From: JAXMCI01 sp046349435
Lineage (GTDB): Bacteria; Pseudomonadota; Alphaproteobacteria; Dongiales; Dongiaceae
Direction: 5' to 3'
Assembly: GCA_046349435.1 (NCBI GenBank)
Contig: JAXMCI010000034.1
Span: 1 to 64,000, forward strand
Length of the DNA: 64,000 nucleotides
The notes beneath the pieces are model-generated. The model was not told the origin of the DNA, ran no database searches, and was given only the letters and a program-made list of their open reading frames with translations. Every line of letters begins with the position of its first letter. Position 1 is the first letter of the stretch. The position numbers were made by a program, and so were the translations under genes. Positions 33,292 to 41,655 of the stretch are shown in pieces.

Positions 33292-33343
33292 AGGTGGGGG
33301 GCAGAGCGGAATCCAGGTCAGCAGAGTGAGGCAGGGGGAAGCC

Positions 33344-34093
33344 ATGGCGGGACGTCTCGACGGCAAGATCGCGATCATCACCGGCGCCTCGACCGGCATC
33401 GGCTCGGCCGCGGCGCGGCTCTTCCTCGAGGAGGGCGCCCGGGTGCTGGCCGCCGACATCAAGCCGCCGGGCGACGAGCTGGCGGCGGCGCTCGCCGCCA
33501 GCCCCGGCCAGCTGCGCTTCACCAACCTCGACATCCGCAGCGAGGCGGCCTGGGCCGCCGGGCTCGCCGCCTGCGTCGCCGCCTTCGGCAAGCCCAACGT
33601 GCTGGTCAACAACGCCGGCGCGCTGGGCAGCGGCAAGCCGGTGCACGAGGAGACGATCGCCGGCATGCAGGCCGCGTTCGAGAGCAACGTGCTCGGCATG
33701 TTCCTCGGCATGAAGACGGTGATCCCCGGCATGCTCGAGCTGGGCGGCGGGTCGATCATCAACGTCTCCTCGGTGTGGGGCTGGTCGGGCGTCGCCAACA
33801 ACGTCGCCTACCAGACCACCAAGGGCGCCGCAGTGATGCTGTCGAAGAACGCCGGCGTCACCTATGCGCCGCACAACATCCGCATCAACTGCCTGCTGCC
33901 CGGCTATGTCGACACGCCGATGTCGCGCGGCGTCACCCCGGAGGAGGCCAAGATGCTGATCAAGTTCACCCCGCTCGGCCGCCGCGCCGAGCCGCCGGAG
34001 ATCGCGCCGATGATCGTCTTCCTCGCGTCGGACGAGGCGAGCTTCGTCGCCGCCGGCAACTTCATGGTCGATGGCGGGATGGCCGCGCTATGA
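33344..34093 (+). CDS. Classical SDR oxidoreductase
   Basis: 249 residues; ATG 33344 chosen for its GGGGGAA leader rather than the GTG 18 bases earlier. The cofactor motif is 'IAIITGASTGIGSAAARLF' (TGxxxGIG); D in 'LAADIKPPG' suggests NAD. 'VNNAG' and the active site S in 'IINVSSVWGWSG' with 'AYQTTKGAAVMLSK' (Y-x3-K) are present. It ends 'FMVDGGMAAL'. It reduces or oxidises a hydroxyl or carbonyl group in the cytoplasm. It overlaps the next gene by four bases, so they work in the same pathway. Confidence 0.88.
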   Translation: MAGRLDGKIAIITGASTGIGSAAARLFLEEGARVLAADIKPPGDELAAALAASPGQLRFTNLDIRSEAAWAAGLAACVAAFGKPNVLVNNAGALGSGKPVHEETIAGMQAAFESNVLGMFLGMKTVIPGMLELGGGSIINVSSVWGWSGVANNVAYQTTKGAAVMLSKNAGVTYAPHNIRINCLLPGYVDTPMSRGVTPEEAKMLIKFTPLGRRAEPPEIAPMIVFLASDEASFVAAGNFMVDGGMAAL

Positions 34094-35106
34094 GCGAGCG
34101 CACCCCGCACCAGATCCTGCCGCTCGGCGATGTCGGCCTCGATTGCGGGGCGGTGCTGCCGGATGCGAAGCTGGCCTACGCCACCTACGGCACGCTGAAC
34201 GCGGCCCGGGACAATGCCATCGTCTTCCCGACCTGGTTCACCGGCACCCATGCCGAGGCGGAGTGGCTGATCGGCGACGGCCGGCCGCTCGACACGACGA
34301 GGTACTTCGTCGTGGTGCCGAGCATGTTCGCCAACGGGCTCTCCTCCTCGCCCTCCAACACCCCGGCGCCGTTCGACCGCGCCCGCTTCCCGGCGATCAC
34401 CATCCAGGACAATGTCCGGGTGCAGCACCGGCTGGTGACGCAGCATCTCGGCATCCGCCGCATCCAGCTCGTCATCGGCGGCTCGATGGGCGCCTTCCAG
34501 GCCTATCAGTGGGGCCTCGCCTATCCCGACCTCGTCGAGCGCATCGCGCCCTGCTGCGGCGCCGCCCGGGTCAGCCGCCATTGCTGGGTCTTCCTCGACG
34601 GCGCCAAGTCGGCGCTGCTCGCCGACCAGGCCTATCGAGGCGGCGACTACCAGGCGCAGCCGGCCGTGGGCGTGCGGGCGCTCGGCCGGGTGTGGGCCGG
34701 CTGGGCGCTGTCGCAGGCCTTCTACCGCGACGAGCTCTACAAGCAGATGGGTGCGCCCGACCTGCCCGGCTTCCTCGCCGCCTGGGACTCCTTCTGGGCC
34801 GGGCTCGACGCCAACAACCTGCTCTCCCAGATCGACACCTGGCAGACCGCCGACATCAGCCGGACGCCGGGCTATGACGGCGACCTCAAGCGGGCGCTCG
34901 GCGCGATCCGCGCCAGGGCGGTGCTGAGCCCGGGCGAGAGCGACCTCTACTTCCCGCCGCAGGACATGGCGTGGGAGGCGGCGCAGATGAGGTCGGCCGA
35001 GCTGCGCGTCATCCCCGGCCCGTGGGGCCATTTCTCGGAGGCCGGCATCGACCCCGCCTGCAACGAGTTCCTCGGCAACTCGATCCGGCTGCTGCTGTCG
35101 CGGTGA
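34090..35106 (+). CDS. MetX-like alpha/beta-hydrolase (homoserine O-acetyltransferase superfamily)
   Basis: 338 residues from ATG 34090, overlapping the SDR stop. The fold's hallmarks are 'LAYATYGTLNAARDNAIVFP' and 'PSMFANGLSSSPSNTP'. The nucleophile elbow 'VIGGSMGAFQAYQWGLAYPD' carries S132. 'GESDLYFPP' has the acidic residue and 'GPWGHFSEAG' the catalytic His. True MetX has GGSMGGMQALEW and about 370 residues. The shorter chain and the different elbow suggest a hydrolase rather than the methionine-pathway acyltransferase. Operon with the SDR suggests hydrolysis of an ester or lactone formed in a catabolic route. Confidence 0.75.
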   Translation: MSERTPHQILPLGDVGLDCGAVLPDAKLAYATYGTLNAARDNAIVFPTWFTGTHAEAEWLIGDGRPLDTTRYFVVVPSMFANGLSSSPSNTPAPFDRARFPAITIQDNVRVQHRLVTQHLGIRRIQLVIGGSMGAFQAYQWGLAYPDLVERIAPCCGAARVSRHCWVFLDGAKSALLADQAYRGGDYQAQPAVGVRALGRVWAGWALSQAFYRDELYKQMGAPDLPGFLAAWDSFWAGLDANNLLSQIDTWQTADISRTPGYDGDLKRALGAIRARAVLSPGESDLYFPPQDMAWEAAQMRSAELRVIPGPWGHFSEAGIDPACNEFLGNSIRLLLSR

Positions 35107-35109
35107 GGG

Positions 35110-36054
35110 TCAGCGCACCCGGTTGAGCAGCGGCTGCCCGTCGCGCAGCCGCCGGCAGTTCTCGATCGCCACGGCCAGGCTGCGCTCGAGCGTCTCCGGC
35201 GTCAGCCAGGCGACGTGCGGCGCGGCGGCCACCCGCTCGCTGGCGAGCAGCGGATTGCCGGCCGGCACCGGCTCGGCGGCGAAGACGTCGAGCCCGGCGG
35301 CCCGCAGCCGCCCGGAGGCCAGCGCCGCGGCCAGCGCCGGCTCGTCGACCAGCCCGCCGCGCGCCGTGTTGACCAGCACCGCGCCCGGCTTCATCAGCGC
35401 CAGCCGCCGGGCGTCGATCAGCCTGTCGGTCTCCGGCGTCAGCGGCAGGTGCAGCGAGACGACGTCGGCTTCGGCGAGCAGCTGCTCGAGCGTGCGCCAC
35501 TCGGCGAGCGATCCTTCCTTCGGCGTGCGCGCGGTGTAGAGCAGCCGGGCGCCGAGCGCGGCCAGCGCCGGGGCCAGCAGCTGCGGCACCATGCCGTAGC
35601 CGACCAGCCCGATGGTCCGGCCGCCGATCTCGCCGACCCCGTCGAACAGGTCGCGGCCGAAGGCCCAGCCGCGGCCGGCCCGCGTCTCGCGGTCGAGCAG
35701 CGGCAGCCGGCGCAGCGCCGCCAGCATCAGCAGCAGGGTCATCTCCGCCACGGCGCGGCTGTTGGTGCCCGGCATGTTGCAGACCGCAATGCCGCGCGCC
35801 GCCGCCGCCTCGACATCGATGGTGTTGACCCCGACGCCGATCTTCTGGATCAGCCCGAGGCGCGGCGCGGCGGCGATGTCGCGGGCGGTGAAGGGCTCCA
35901 GCACGTGCAGCACGGCCTCGGCCTCGGCCAGCGCCGCGGCCAGGCCGGCGCGATCGGTCTCGGCGACGATGGCGATCTCCAGCCAGCCGGGCCGCACCGC
36001 CTCCAGGCTGTGCCGGAAGCCCGGGCTCGCCTCGTAATGCAGCACCGCCTTCAT
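35110..36054 (-). CDS. D-2-hydroxyacid dehydrogenase family protein
   Basis: 314 residues, ATG 36054. The NAD(P)-binding region 'GRTIGLVGYGMVPQLLAPAL' carries GxGxxxP. The catalytic trio is visible as R in 'LVNTARGGLVDEPALAAAL', E in 'GLDVFAAEPVPAG' and H in 'VAAAPHVAWLTPETL'. 'LIQKIGVGVNTIDVEAAAAR' is the usual hinge. The family interconverts 2-ketoacids and D-2-hydroxyacids (glyoxylate/hydroxypyruvate, phosphoglycerate and others). It converges on the MetX-like gene (3 bp apart) and is divergent from the aldehyde dehydrogenase, with a dyad between them. Confidence 0.88.
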   Translation of the reverse strand: MKAVLHYEASPGFRHSLEAVRPGWLEIAIVAETDRAGLAAALAEAEAVLHVLEPFTARDIAAAPRLGLIQKIGVGVNTIDVEAAAARGIAVCNMPGTNSRAVAEMTLLLMLAALRRLPLLDRETRAGRGWAFGRDLFDGVGEIGGRTIGLVGYGMVPQLLAPALAALGARLLYTARTPKEGSLAEWRTLEQLLAEADVVSLHLPLTPETDRLIDARRLALMKPGAVLVNTARGGLVDEPALAAALASGRLRAAGLDVFAAEPVPAGNPLLASERVAAAPHVAWLTPETLERSLAVAIENCRRLRDGQPLLNRVR

Positions 36055-36061
36055 GCCCGCT

Positions 36062-36095
36062 CCCTTCGCCCGTTCCTTCGCCCGTTCCTTCGCCG
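36062..36095. repeat. Short tandem repeat, 12-bp unit
   Basis: Nearly three head-to-tail copies of CCTTCGCCCGTT immediately upstream of the hydroxyacid-dehydrogenase start codon. On the coding strand this places GGGCGAAGGAAC units within the leader, so slippage here could alter the spacing around the ribosome-binding site. Confidence 0.6.
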
Positions 36096-36134
36096 GGGGC
36101 CGAGGTTGACAGCCCGCAGCCCGGCCCGTAGCCT

Positions 36135-36165
36135 AAAGAACCATAATTTTGTTCTTTTGAGAACG
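36135..36165. promoter_or_regulatory. Nested inverted repeats in the hydroxyacid/aldehyde dehydrogenase divergent promoter
   Basis: AAAGAAC-N9-GTTCTTT at 36135-36157 is a perfect dyad. Its right arm overlaps a second one, GTTCT-TTTG-AGAAC at 36151-36164. The stretch is AT-rich and lies 40-70 bp before the TTG start of the aldehyde dehydrogenase. Likely operator for a local regulator not in the window; its sequence differs from the GATMAAA dyads. Confidence 0.5.
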
Positions 36166-36203
36166 GGCCGCGACCTCGCGCCCCGTCAGCCGAGGCCAGG
36201 AAC

Positions 36204-37688
36204 TTGGGCATTCAGCGTTATCAGCACTATGTCGCCGGCCGCGACCTGCCGTCCGCCGGCGGCCGCACCTTCGAGGCGATCGACCCGACGCGCGGCGCTG
36301 CCGCCTTCAGCTTCGCCGAGGGCGAGGCCGCCGATGTCGAGCGCGCCGTCGCCGCCGCCTGGGAGGCCTGGGAGAGCGGGCCCTGGAGCCGGCTGTCGGC
36401 GTCGAAGCGGGGCCGGCTGCTGATGCGGCTCGGCGACAAGATCGGCGAGAACGCCGAGCGCATCGCCGAGATCGAGACCCGCCAGAACGGCAAGCTGCTG
36501 AAGGAGATGGTCGCCCAGCTCCGCACCGTGCCGGACTGGCTCTACTACTATGGCGGGCTGGCCGACAAGGTCGAGGGCCGGGTGATCCCGCTCGACCGCC
36601 AGAGCGTGCTCAACTACACGATGCGCGAGTCGCTGGGGGTGGTCGGCGTCATCACGCCGTGGAACTCGCCGGTCTTCCTCACCATGATGGCGGTGGCGCC
36701 GGCGCTGGCCGCCGGCAACACGGTGGTGGTGAAGCCGTCCGAGGTGACCTCGGCCTCGATCATCGAGGTGATGAAGCTGGCGGCCGAGGTGGGATTCCCG
36801 CCGGGCGTGCTCAACACGGTGACCGGGCTGCGTGCCGCCGGCGAGGCCCTGGTCGACCATCCCAAGGTGGCCAAGATCGCCTTCACCGGCGGCGTCGAGG
36901 CCGGCCGCAGGATCGCCGAGCGCTGCGGCGCGCGGCTGGCCCACTGCACGCTCGAGCTCGGCGGCAAGAGCGCCAACATCGTCTTCGCCGACGCCAACCT
37001 GGAGGCGGCCGAGGCCGGCGTGCTGGCCGGCATCTTCGCCGCCGCCGGCCAGACCTGCGTCGCCGGCTCGCGCACCTTCGTCCAGCGCCCGGTCTTCGAC
37101 CGCTTCGTCGCACGGCTGGCCGAGCGCGCCCGCGCCATCGTGATCGGCGACCCGATGCAGCCGGAGACGCAGATGGGCCCGGTGGCGACCAGGTCGCAGC
37201 TCGACAAGAACCTGCGCATGGTGGCCCGCGCCGTCGAGCAGGGCGGCACGCTGGTCCATGGCGGCGGCCGGCCGCAGGTGGCGGGCCTGCCCGACGGCTT
37301 CTTCTTCCAGCCGACCATCCTGACCGGCGTGCGCGCCAACAGCGACCTCGCCTGCAACGAGGTGTTCGGCCCGGTGCTGAGCGTCACCCCCTTCGGCGAC
37401 GAGGCGGAGGTGATCGGGCTCGCCAACGACAGCCCGTTCGGGCTGGCCGCCGGCGTCTGGTCGCTCGACGCCCGGCGCATCCACAAGATGGCCCGCGCGC
37501 TCAAGGCCGGCACGGTGTGGCTCAACATGTACCGCGCCATGGCCCCGCAATCGCCCTTCGGCGGCTACAAGCAGAGCGGCATCGGCCGGCAGTGCGGCGC
37601 CGAGACGATCGACCAGTACCTGCAGACCAAGAGCGTCTGGACCGAGACCAGCGACGAGGTCCAGGACCCGTTCGTGCTCAGGACCTGA
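36204..37688 (+). CDS. NAD(P)-dependent aldehyde dehydrogenase
   Basis: 494 residues from TTG 36204 (leader CCAGGAAC). The ALDH fold is complete: 'VVGVITPWNSPVFLTMMA', 'ALAAGNTVVVKPSEVTSAS', 'ELGGKSANIVFADANL' with the general-base Glu just before the GGK, and the catalytic Cys C285 in 'AAAGQTCVAGSRTFVQRPVF'. 'EVFGPVLSVTPFGDEAE' and 'MAPQSPFGGYKQSGIGRQCG' complete it. It oxidises an aldehyde to the acid in the cytoplasm. The pairing with a 2-hydroxyacid dehydrogenase suggests successive oxidation of a small alcohol/aldehyde intermediate. The TTG start implies modest translation. Confidence 0.92.
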   Translation: MGIQRYQHYVAGRDLPSAGGRTFEAIDPTRGAAAFSFAEGEAADVERAVAAAWEAWESGPWSRLSASKRGRLLMRLGDKIGENAERIAEIETRQNGKLLKEMVAQLRTVPDWLYYYGGLADKVEGRVIPLDRQSVLNYTMRESLGVVGVITPWNSPVFLTMMAVAPALAAGNTVVVKPSEVTSASIIEVMKLAAEVGFPPGVLNTVTGLRAAGEALVDHPKVAKIAFTGGVEAGRRIAERCGARLAHCTLELGGKSANIVFADANLEAAEAGVLAGIFAAAGQTCVAGSRTFVQRPVFDRFVARLAERARAIVIGDPMQPETQMGPVATRSQLDKNLRMVARAVEQGGTLVHGGGRPQVAGLPDGFFFQPTILTGVRANSDLACNEVFGPVLSVTPFGDEAEVIGLANDSPFGLAAGVWSLDARRIHKMARALKAGTVWLNMYRAMAPQSPFGGYKQSGIGRQCGAETIDQYLQTKSVWTETSDEVQDPFVLRT

Positions 37689-37718
37689 GGCGTCTCCGCC
37701 CGCGGCGGCGCCGCAGGG

Positions 37719-37809
37719 TTCACGCGAAGGCGCGAAGCCGCGAAGAGAAGGGGCGCGCTCTTGCCCGCCCCGCACGGGATGCCTTTTGCGCCTTCGCGGC
37801 TTCGCGTGA
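37719..37809. repeat. Imperfect long inverted repeat downstream of the aldehyde dehydrogenase
   Basis: TTCACGCGAAGGCGCGAAGC at 37719-37738, extending to about 37745, is mirrored by a TTTGCGCCTTCGCGGCTTCGCGTGA-type arm ending at 37809. The outer ten bases (TCACGCGAAG) are perfect. It could fold as a hairpin with a ~38-base loop and probably ends the upstream transcript. Confidence 0.6.
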
Positions 37810-37844
37810 GCCCATCCTCCCTCTCCCCCGGCGCGCTGCTGCAG

Positions 37845-37872
37845 GATCGATCCCGGCTTTCGCCGGGATGAC
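37845..37872. repeat. Partial copy of dispersed palindromic repeat family 3
   Basis: GATCCCGGCTTTCGCCGGGATGAC, also found as the right arm of the full element at 52360-52440. Only one arm is present here, 49 bp before the MBL-rhodanese gene. Confidence 0.65.
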
Positions 37873-37920
37873 GCCCCGGGACGACGTGGTAATCTCCGCG
37901 CCACCGCGTGGGAGCTCGTG

Positions 37921-38994
37921 ATGCTCGTCTTTCGTCAGCTGTTCGATCCGCAATCCTCGACCTACACCTACCTGCTGGGCGATGCCCGCGCCGGCGAGGC
38001 GGTGCTGATCGACCCGGTGTTCGAGCAGGCGCGGCGCGACGCGGCGCTGCTTGACGAGCTCGGGCTGAAGCTCCTCGCCACGCTGGAGACGCATGTCCAC
38101 GCCGACCACGTCACCGGCGCCTGGCTGCTGCAGCGCAAGACGGGCTGCCGGATCATGCTGGCCAGGGCGAGCGGGGCCGCCTGCGCCGACCGGCTGCTGG
38201 GGCAGGACGACGTCGTCGCCTTCGGCAGCCGCCGGCTGCTGGTGCGCGCCACGCCCGGCCACACCGATGGCTGCCTGACCTACGTGCTGGACGACCGCTC
38301 CATGGCCTTCACCGGCGACTGCCTGCTGATCCGCGGCAGCGGCCGGACCGACTTCCAGCAGGGCGACGCGACGGCGATGTACCGCTCGGTGCGCGACCAG
38401 ATCTTCAGCCTGCCCGACGCCTGCCTGCTCTATCCCGCGCACGACTATCGCGGCCTGACGGTGACCAGCGTCGCCGAGGAGCGCCGCTTCAACCCGCGGC
38501 TCGGCGGCGAGATCACCGCCGCCGACTTCGCCGGCTACATGAAAAACCTGCGGCTCGCCCACCCCAAGCTGATCGACGTCGCGGTGCCGGCCAACCTGCG
38601 CTGCGGCCGGCCGGAGAACGAGGCCGGGCTCGCCGCCGACCCGGGCTGGGCGCCGCTGCACTACAGCTTCGCCGGCCTCTGGGAGATCGAGCCGCACGGC
38701 CTCGAGGAGCATGCCGGCGATGTCCAGGTCCTCGACGTGCGCGAGCCCGACGAGTTCACCGGCCCGCTCGGCCATATCGCCGGCGCCGTCCTGATCCCGC
38801 TCGGCGAGCTCGCCGGCCGCGCCGAGGAGCTGTCGAAGGAGCGTCCGGTGGTCGCCGTCTGCCGCGCCGGCAGCCGCTCGGCCCAGGCCGTCGCGATCCT
38901 GCAGCAGAAGGGCTTCAAGGACGTCGCCAACCTGACCGGCGGCATGCTGCGCTGGCACGCCCAGGGCCACCCGGTCGAGGGCGGCAGCGCGTAG
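37921..38994 (+). CDS. MBL-fold hydrolase fused to a rhodanese domain (persulfide-dioxygenase-like)
   Basis: 357 residues from ATG 37921 (GGGAG upstream; an adjoining GTG is three bases earlier). The metallo-beta-lactamase domain has 'THVHADHVTGAWLL' (H58, H60, D62, H63), 'TPGHTDGCLTYVL', 'AFTGDCLLIRGSGRTDFQQG' and 'YPAHDYRG'. These match the ETHE1-type sulfur dioxygenase subgroup. A rhodanese domain (about 265-357) ends the chain, with the persulfide Cys C314 in 'VAVCRAGSRSAQAVAIL'. The fusion fits oxidation of glutathione persulfide with sulfur transfer in sulfide detoxification. It stands alone between convergent and palindromic elements. Confidence 0.88.
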   Translation: MLVFRQLFDPQSSTYTYLLGDARAGEAVLIDPVFEQARRDAALLDELGLKLLATLETHVHADHVTGAWLLQRKTGCRIMLARASGAACADRLLGQDDVVAFGSRRLLVRATPGHTDGCLTYVLDDRSMAFTGDCLLIRGSGRTDFQQGDATAMYRSVRDQIFSLPDACLLYPAHDYRGLTVTSVAEERRFNPRLGGEITAADFAGYMKNLRLAHPKLIDVAVPANLRCGRPENEAGLAADPGWAPLHYSFAGLWEIEPHGLEEHAGDVQVLDVREPDEFTGPLGHIAGAVLIPLGELAGRAEELSKERPVVAVCRAGSRSAQAVAILQQKGFKDVANLTGGMLRWHAQGHPVEGGSA

Positions 38995-38996
38995 CC

Positions 38997-39824
38997 CTAC
39001 GGCCCGCCGACGCCGGAGGCGAGGTAGCCCGTCACGTCGAACACCTCGTCGCGGATGTCGTAGACGTACTCGCCGCGCTGCACGGCGTCCCAGATGTCGT
39101 CGTACTCCATGGCGTCGACCGGCTTGTAGCGCAGCCGGTCGCCGGCCTTGAGCAGCACGCCGTCCTCGGGCAGGCCCTTGTTGCGCGGGACCGGCTCGTA
39201 GATGTTGGCGGCGAGCCGGCCGATCACCTGGTAGCCGCCGGGGCTGGCCACCGGATAGGCGCCGGTCGAGAAGCCGGCCAGCGCGATCAGCCGGGCCGGC
39301 GTGTAGTGCCGCGGCGTGCGGTACTTCGGCGCCTTCAGCCATTTCGAGGCGTCGAGGCAGCGCGAGAAATAGCAGCCCGGGGTGAAGCCGACGCACACCA
39401 CCCAGTAGTCGGTCGCGGTGTGGGTGCGGATCACCTCCTCGACCGTCATGTCGTTGCAGCGCGCGACGAACTCGATGTTGTTCTCGACATTGAAGCGCCG
39501 CGCCAGCTCGGCCGACCAGGGGTCGTTGTACCAGCAGGGCAGCGTCACCAGCCGCGACGGCAGGGTGGCGGGGTCGCCGGCCTCCTGGACCAGCTCGGCC
39601 AGCGCCGCCTGCAGCCTTGCGTGGCTGGTCACCGAACGGTCGAACTGCAGGGCGAGCTCGCGCAGCGAGGGGATGGTCTCGATGATGCCCGGGATCTTCG
39701 CCTGGCGGATCCGGTCCTCCAGCGCCAGCACGCGGAAGTTCAGCGACAGCCGCGCCTCGTCGCCGAACTCGACGGCGAGGTAGCAATCGCCCAGCGGGCG
39801 GAAGATCGGCTTCTCGTAGATCAT
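38997..39824 (-). CDS. pxpB: 5-oxoprolinase subunit PxpB (KipI-like)
   Basis: 275 residues from ATG 39824, overlapping the pxpA stop (ATGA). It is the cyclophilin-like half of the carboxyltransferase-type pair, with 'FRPLGDCYLAVEFGDEARLS', 'VEEVIRTHTATDYWVVCVGF', 'TPGCYFSRCL' and 'TGAYPVASPGGYQVIGRL'. PxpB, PxpC and PxpA together hydrolyse 5-oxoproline (pyroglutamate) to glutamate at the cost of ATP. The chain is about 50 residues longer than typical PxpB, including a C-terminal part around 'DDIWDAVQRGEYVYDIRDE' seen in some fused or extended members. Last gene of the minus-strand operon. Confidence 0.85.
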   Translation of the reverse strand: MIYEKPIFRPLGDCYLAVEFGDEARLSLNFRVLALEDRIRQAKIPGIIETIPSLRELALQFDRSVTSHARLQAALAELVQEAGDPATLPSRLVTLPCWYNDPWSAELARRFNVENNIEFVARCNDMTVEEVIRTHTATDYWVVCVGFTPGCYFSRCLDASKWLKAPKYRTPRHYTPARLIALAGFSTGAYPVASPGGYQVIGRLAANIYEPVPRNKGLPEDGVLLKAGDRLRYKPVDAMEYDDIWDAVQRGEYVYDIRDEVFDVTGYLASGVGGP

Positions 39825-40606
39825 GCCCGCCCCGCCGCCGGTGCCTGCGCCGCCTCGATCGCCACCTGGTGGCCCGCCAGCACCTCGCGCACGGTCTCCA
39901 GGATCTCCAGCGCGTTCGGCCCGTCGCCGTGGATGCAGATGCTGCCGGCCGGCATCTCGACGCTCTCCCCGGTCACGGCGGTGACCCGGCCGGTCTCCAG
40001 GAAGGCCGCCAGCCGCTGCCGCACCTTGGCGAGCGGCACCGTCTCCTTCTTGCGCTGCAGCACCAGCCGGCCGCGCGCATCGTAGTCGAGATCGACATAG
40101 ACCTCGCCGACCACCGCGATGCCGCGCGCCGCGGCGGCCTCGGGCAGGGCGCAGCCGGCGACCGGCGCCGGCCAGTAGAGCAGCGGCGCGGGGCAGACCT
40201 CGGCGATCGCCCTGGCCGCCGCCTCGGCCAGCGCCGCGTCCTCGTTCAGCATGGTGTAGAGCGCGCCATGCGGCTTGACGTGGTGCAGGGTGAGGCCCGC
40301 GGCCTCCAGCATCGCCTTCAGCGCGCCCGCCTGATAGAGCACCAGCCCGTAGGCCTCGGCCGGCGAGATGCTCATGCGGCGGCGGCCGAAGCCCATCAGG
40401 TCGGGCAGCCCGGGATGGGCGCCGGCGGCGAGGCCGTTGGCCCTGGCGAGCTCGACCGTGCGCAGCATGGTCTGCGGGTCGCCGGCATGGTAGCCGCAGG
40501 CGATGTTGGCGGTGGTGAGCTTCGGCAGCAGCGCCTCGTCGGCGCCCATCTGCCAGTTGCCGAAGCTCTCGCCGCAGTCGCAGTTGATGTCGATCGAGCG
40601 GATCAC
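39821..40606 (-). CDS. pxpA: 5-oxoprolinase subunit PxpA (LamB/YcsF family)
   Basis: 261 residues from GTG 40606, which overlaps the pxpC stop (GTGA). YcsF-family signatures are 'RSIDINCDCGESFGNWQMGA', 'TTANIACGYHAGDPQTMLR', 'AAGAHPGLPDLMGFGRR', 'HHVKPHGALYTMLNEDAA' and 'AGSICIHGDGPNALEIL'. PxpA is the subunit proposed to bind and open the lactam after phosphorylation by PxpBC. Length and order are normal. The set is driven from the aminotransferase/ABC operon, so the imported substrate may yield a lactam or amide intermediate; simple repair of spontaneous oxoproline is the alternative. Confidence 0.9.
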   Translation of the reverse strand: MIRSIDINCDCGESFGNWQMGADEALLPKLTTANIACGYHAGDPQTMLRTVELARANGLAAGAHPGLPDLMGFGRRRMSISPAEAYGLVLYQAGALKAMLEAAGLTLHHVKPHGALYTMLNEDAALAEAAARAIAEVCPAPLLYWPAPVAGCALPEAAAARGIAVVGEVYVDLDYDARGRLVLQRKKETVPLAKVRQRLAAFLETGRVTAVTGESVEMPAGSICIHGDGPNALEILETVREVLAGHQVAIEAAQAPAAGRA

Positions 40607-41604
40607 CGCCGGGCCTCCGCCGCCTGGCGCAGCCGCGCCCATTGCCGGTCGCCGACCGCCACCGCCTCCTCGGCCGTGACTGCGGCGAAGCCGAGCACGT
40701 CCTTGGGCATCAGCTGGCCCATCTTGCCGAGGTCGGACGAGATCACCGTGGCGATCTTGGCGTAGCCGCCGGCGGTCGGGTTCTCCACGCCCATGACGAT
40801 CGGCTCGATGCCGCCCGGCACCTGGATGCCGCCGACCGGGATGACGTCGTCGACGATGTCGGCGGGACCCGAGCCGGCATCGCGCACGAGATAGTCGGGC
40901 CGCGGCTTCAGCTCCAGCGGCGGGCCGATCAGCCGCATGCCCATGCGGTCGGAGACCGGCGAGAGCCGCCATTCGGCGGTGAGGAAGGTCTCGACGCCCT
41001 GCGGCGTGAACATGAAGTCCTGCGGCCCGAGCACGACGCGGATGCGCCGCGGCTCCTCGGGCTCGGCCGGCAGGCCGGCGGGCAGCCGGCCGGGGCCGGG
41101 CCGGCCGGAGGGCCGGCCGAGCGCCAGGCCGTCGCCGGCCTTCAGCGCGCGGCCCTTGAGCCCGCCCTGGACGCCGCGGATGTAGGTGGCGCGGCTGCCG
41201 AGATAGAGCGGCACGTCGATGCCGCCGGCCACCGCGAGATAGCCGCGCGCGCCGCCCTTGGCGAGGCCGAGCTTGAGCACCGCGCCCGCCGGAACCTCGA
41301 TGCGCTGGTGCCGCGGCACCGGCTTGCCGTCGAGCGTGGCGCCCATCTCGGCGCCGGCCAGCGCGATCGCCGCCGCGGCGGCGAAGCGCAGGGTCGGGCC
41401 CTTGACCAGCATCTCGAGCCCGGCCTCGCCGCGCGGACCCGGCGTCAGCGGCGGCGGCGTCAGATCGTTGCCGACCAGCAGGTTGGCGATCGCCAGCGCG
41501 TAGTAGTCCTGGGCGCCGGCCGGCGGGATGCCGCGCGACAGATGGCCCGGCCGCCCGCCATCCTGGATCGTGGTCTGCAGACCGCCGTCGATGACCTCGA
41601 TCAC
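40603..41604 (-). CDS. pxpC: 5-oxoprolinase subunit PxpC (KipA-like, biotin-dependent carboxyltransferase-like)
   Basis: 333 residues from ATG 41604. Signatures: 'IEVIDGGLQTTIQDGGRPGH', 'GIPPAGAQDYYALAIANLLV', 'GYLAVAGGIDVPLYLGSRAT', 'VVLGPQDFMFTPQGVETFLT' and 'DVIPVGGIQVPGGIEPIVMG'. It is the larger cyclophilin-like half that pairs with PxpB. It follows the GntR gene after 51 bp holding an AT-rich element, so pxpCAB may have its own promoter as well as read-through from the ABC operon. Confidence 0.88.
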   Translation of the reverse strand: MIEVIDGGLQTTIQDGGRPGHLSRGIPPAGAQDYYALAIANLLVGNDLTPPPLTPGPRGEAGLEMLVKGPTLRFAAAAAIALAGAEMGATLDGKPVPRHQRIEVPAGAVLKLGLAKGGARGYLAVAGGIDVPLYLGSRATYIRGVQGGLKGRALKAGDGLALGRPSGRPGPGRLPAGLPAEPEEPRRIRVVLGPQDFMFTPQGVETFLTAEWRLSPVSDRMGMRLIGPPLELKPRPDYLVRDAGSGPADIVDDVIPVGGIQVPGGIEPIVMGVENPTAGGYAKIATVISSDLGKMGQLMPKDVLGFAAVTAEEAVAVGDRQWARLRQAAEARR

Positions 41605-41655
41605 GTCCGTCCCCGGTTGGCCTGCGTGAATTGTTCAAATATTCGGATGTTTACA
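41605..41655. promoter_or_regulatory. AT-rich candidate promoter/operator before pxpC
   Basis: Between the GntR stop and the pxpC start the sequence turns AT-rich, with an imperfect dyad TTCAAATATTCGGA (10 of 14 symmetrical positions) at about 41635-41648. FCD-type GntR proteins often bind short dyads of this kind, so the adjacent regulator is the first candidate. Confidence 0.4.

Noticed and set aside
34090..35106. Assignment as homoserine O-acetyltransferase (metX)
   Set aside because: The elbow reads GGSMGAFQAYQW and the chain is shorter than true MetX; neighbours are catabolic, so only the superfamily is supported.
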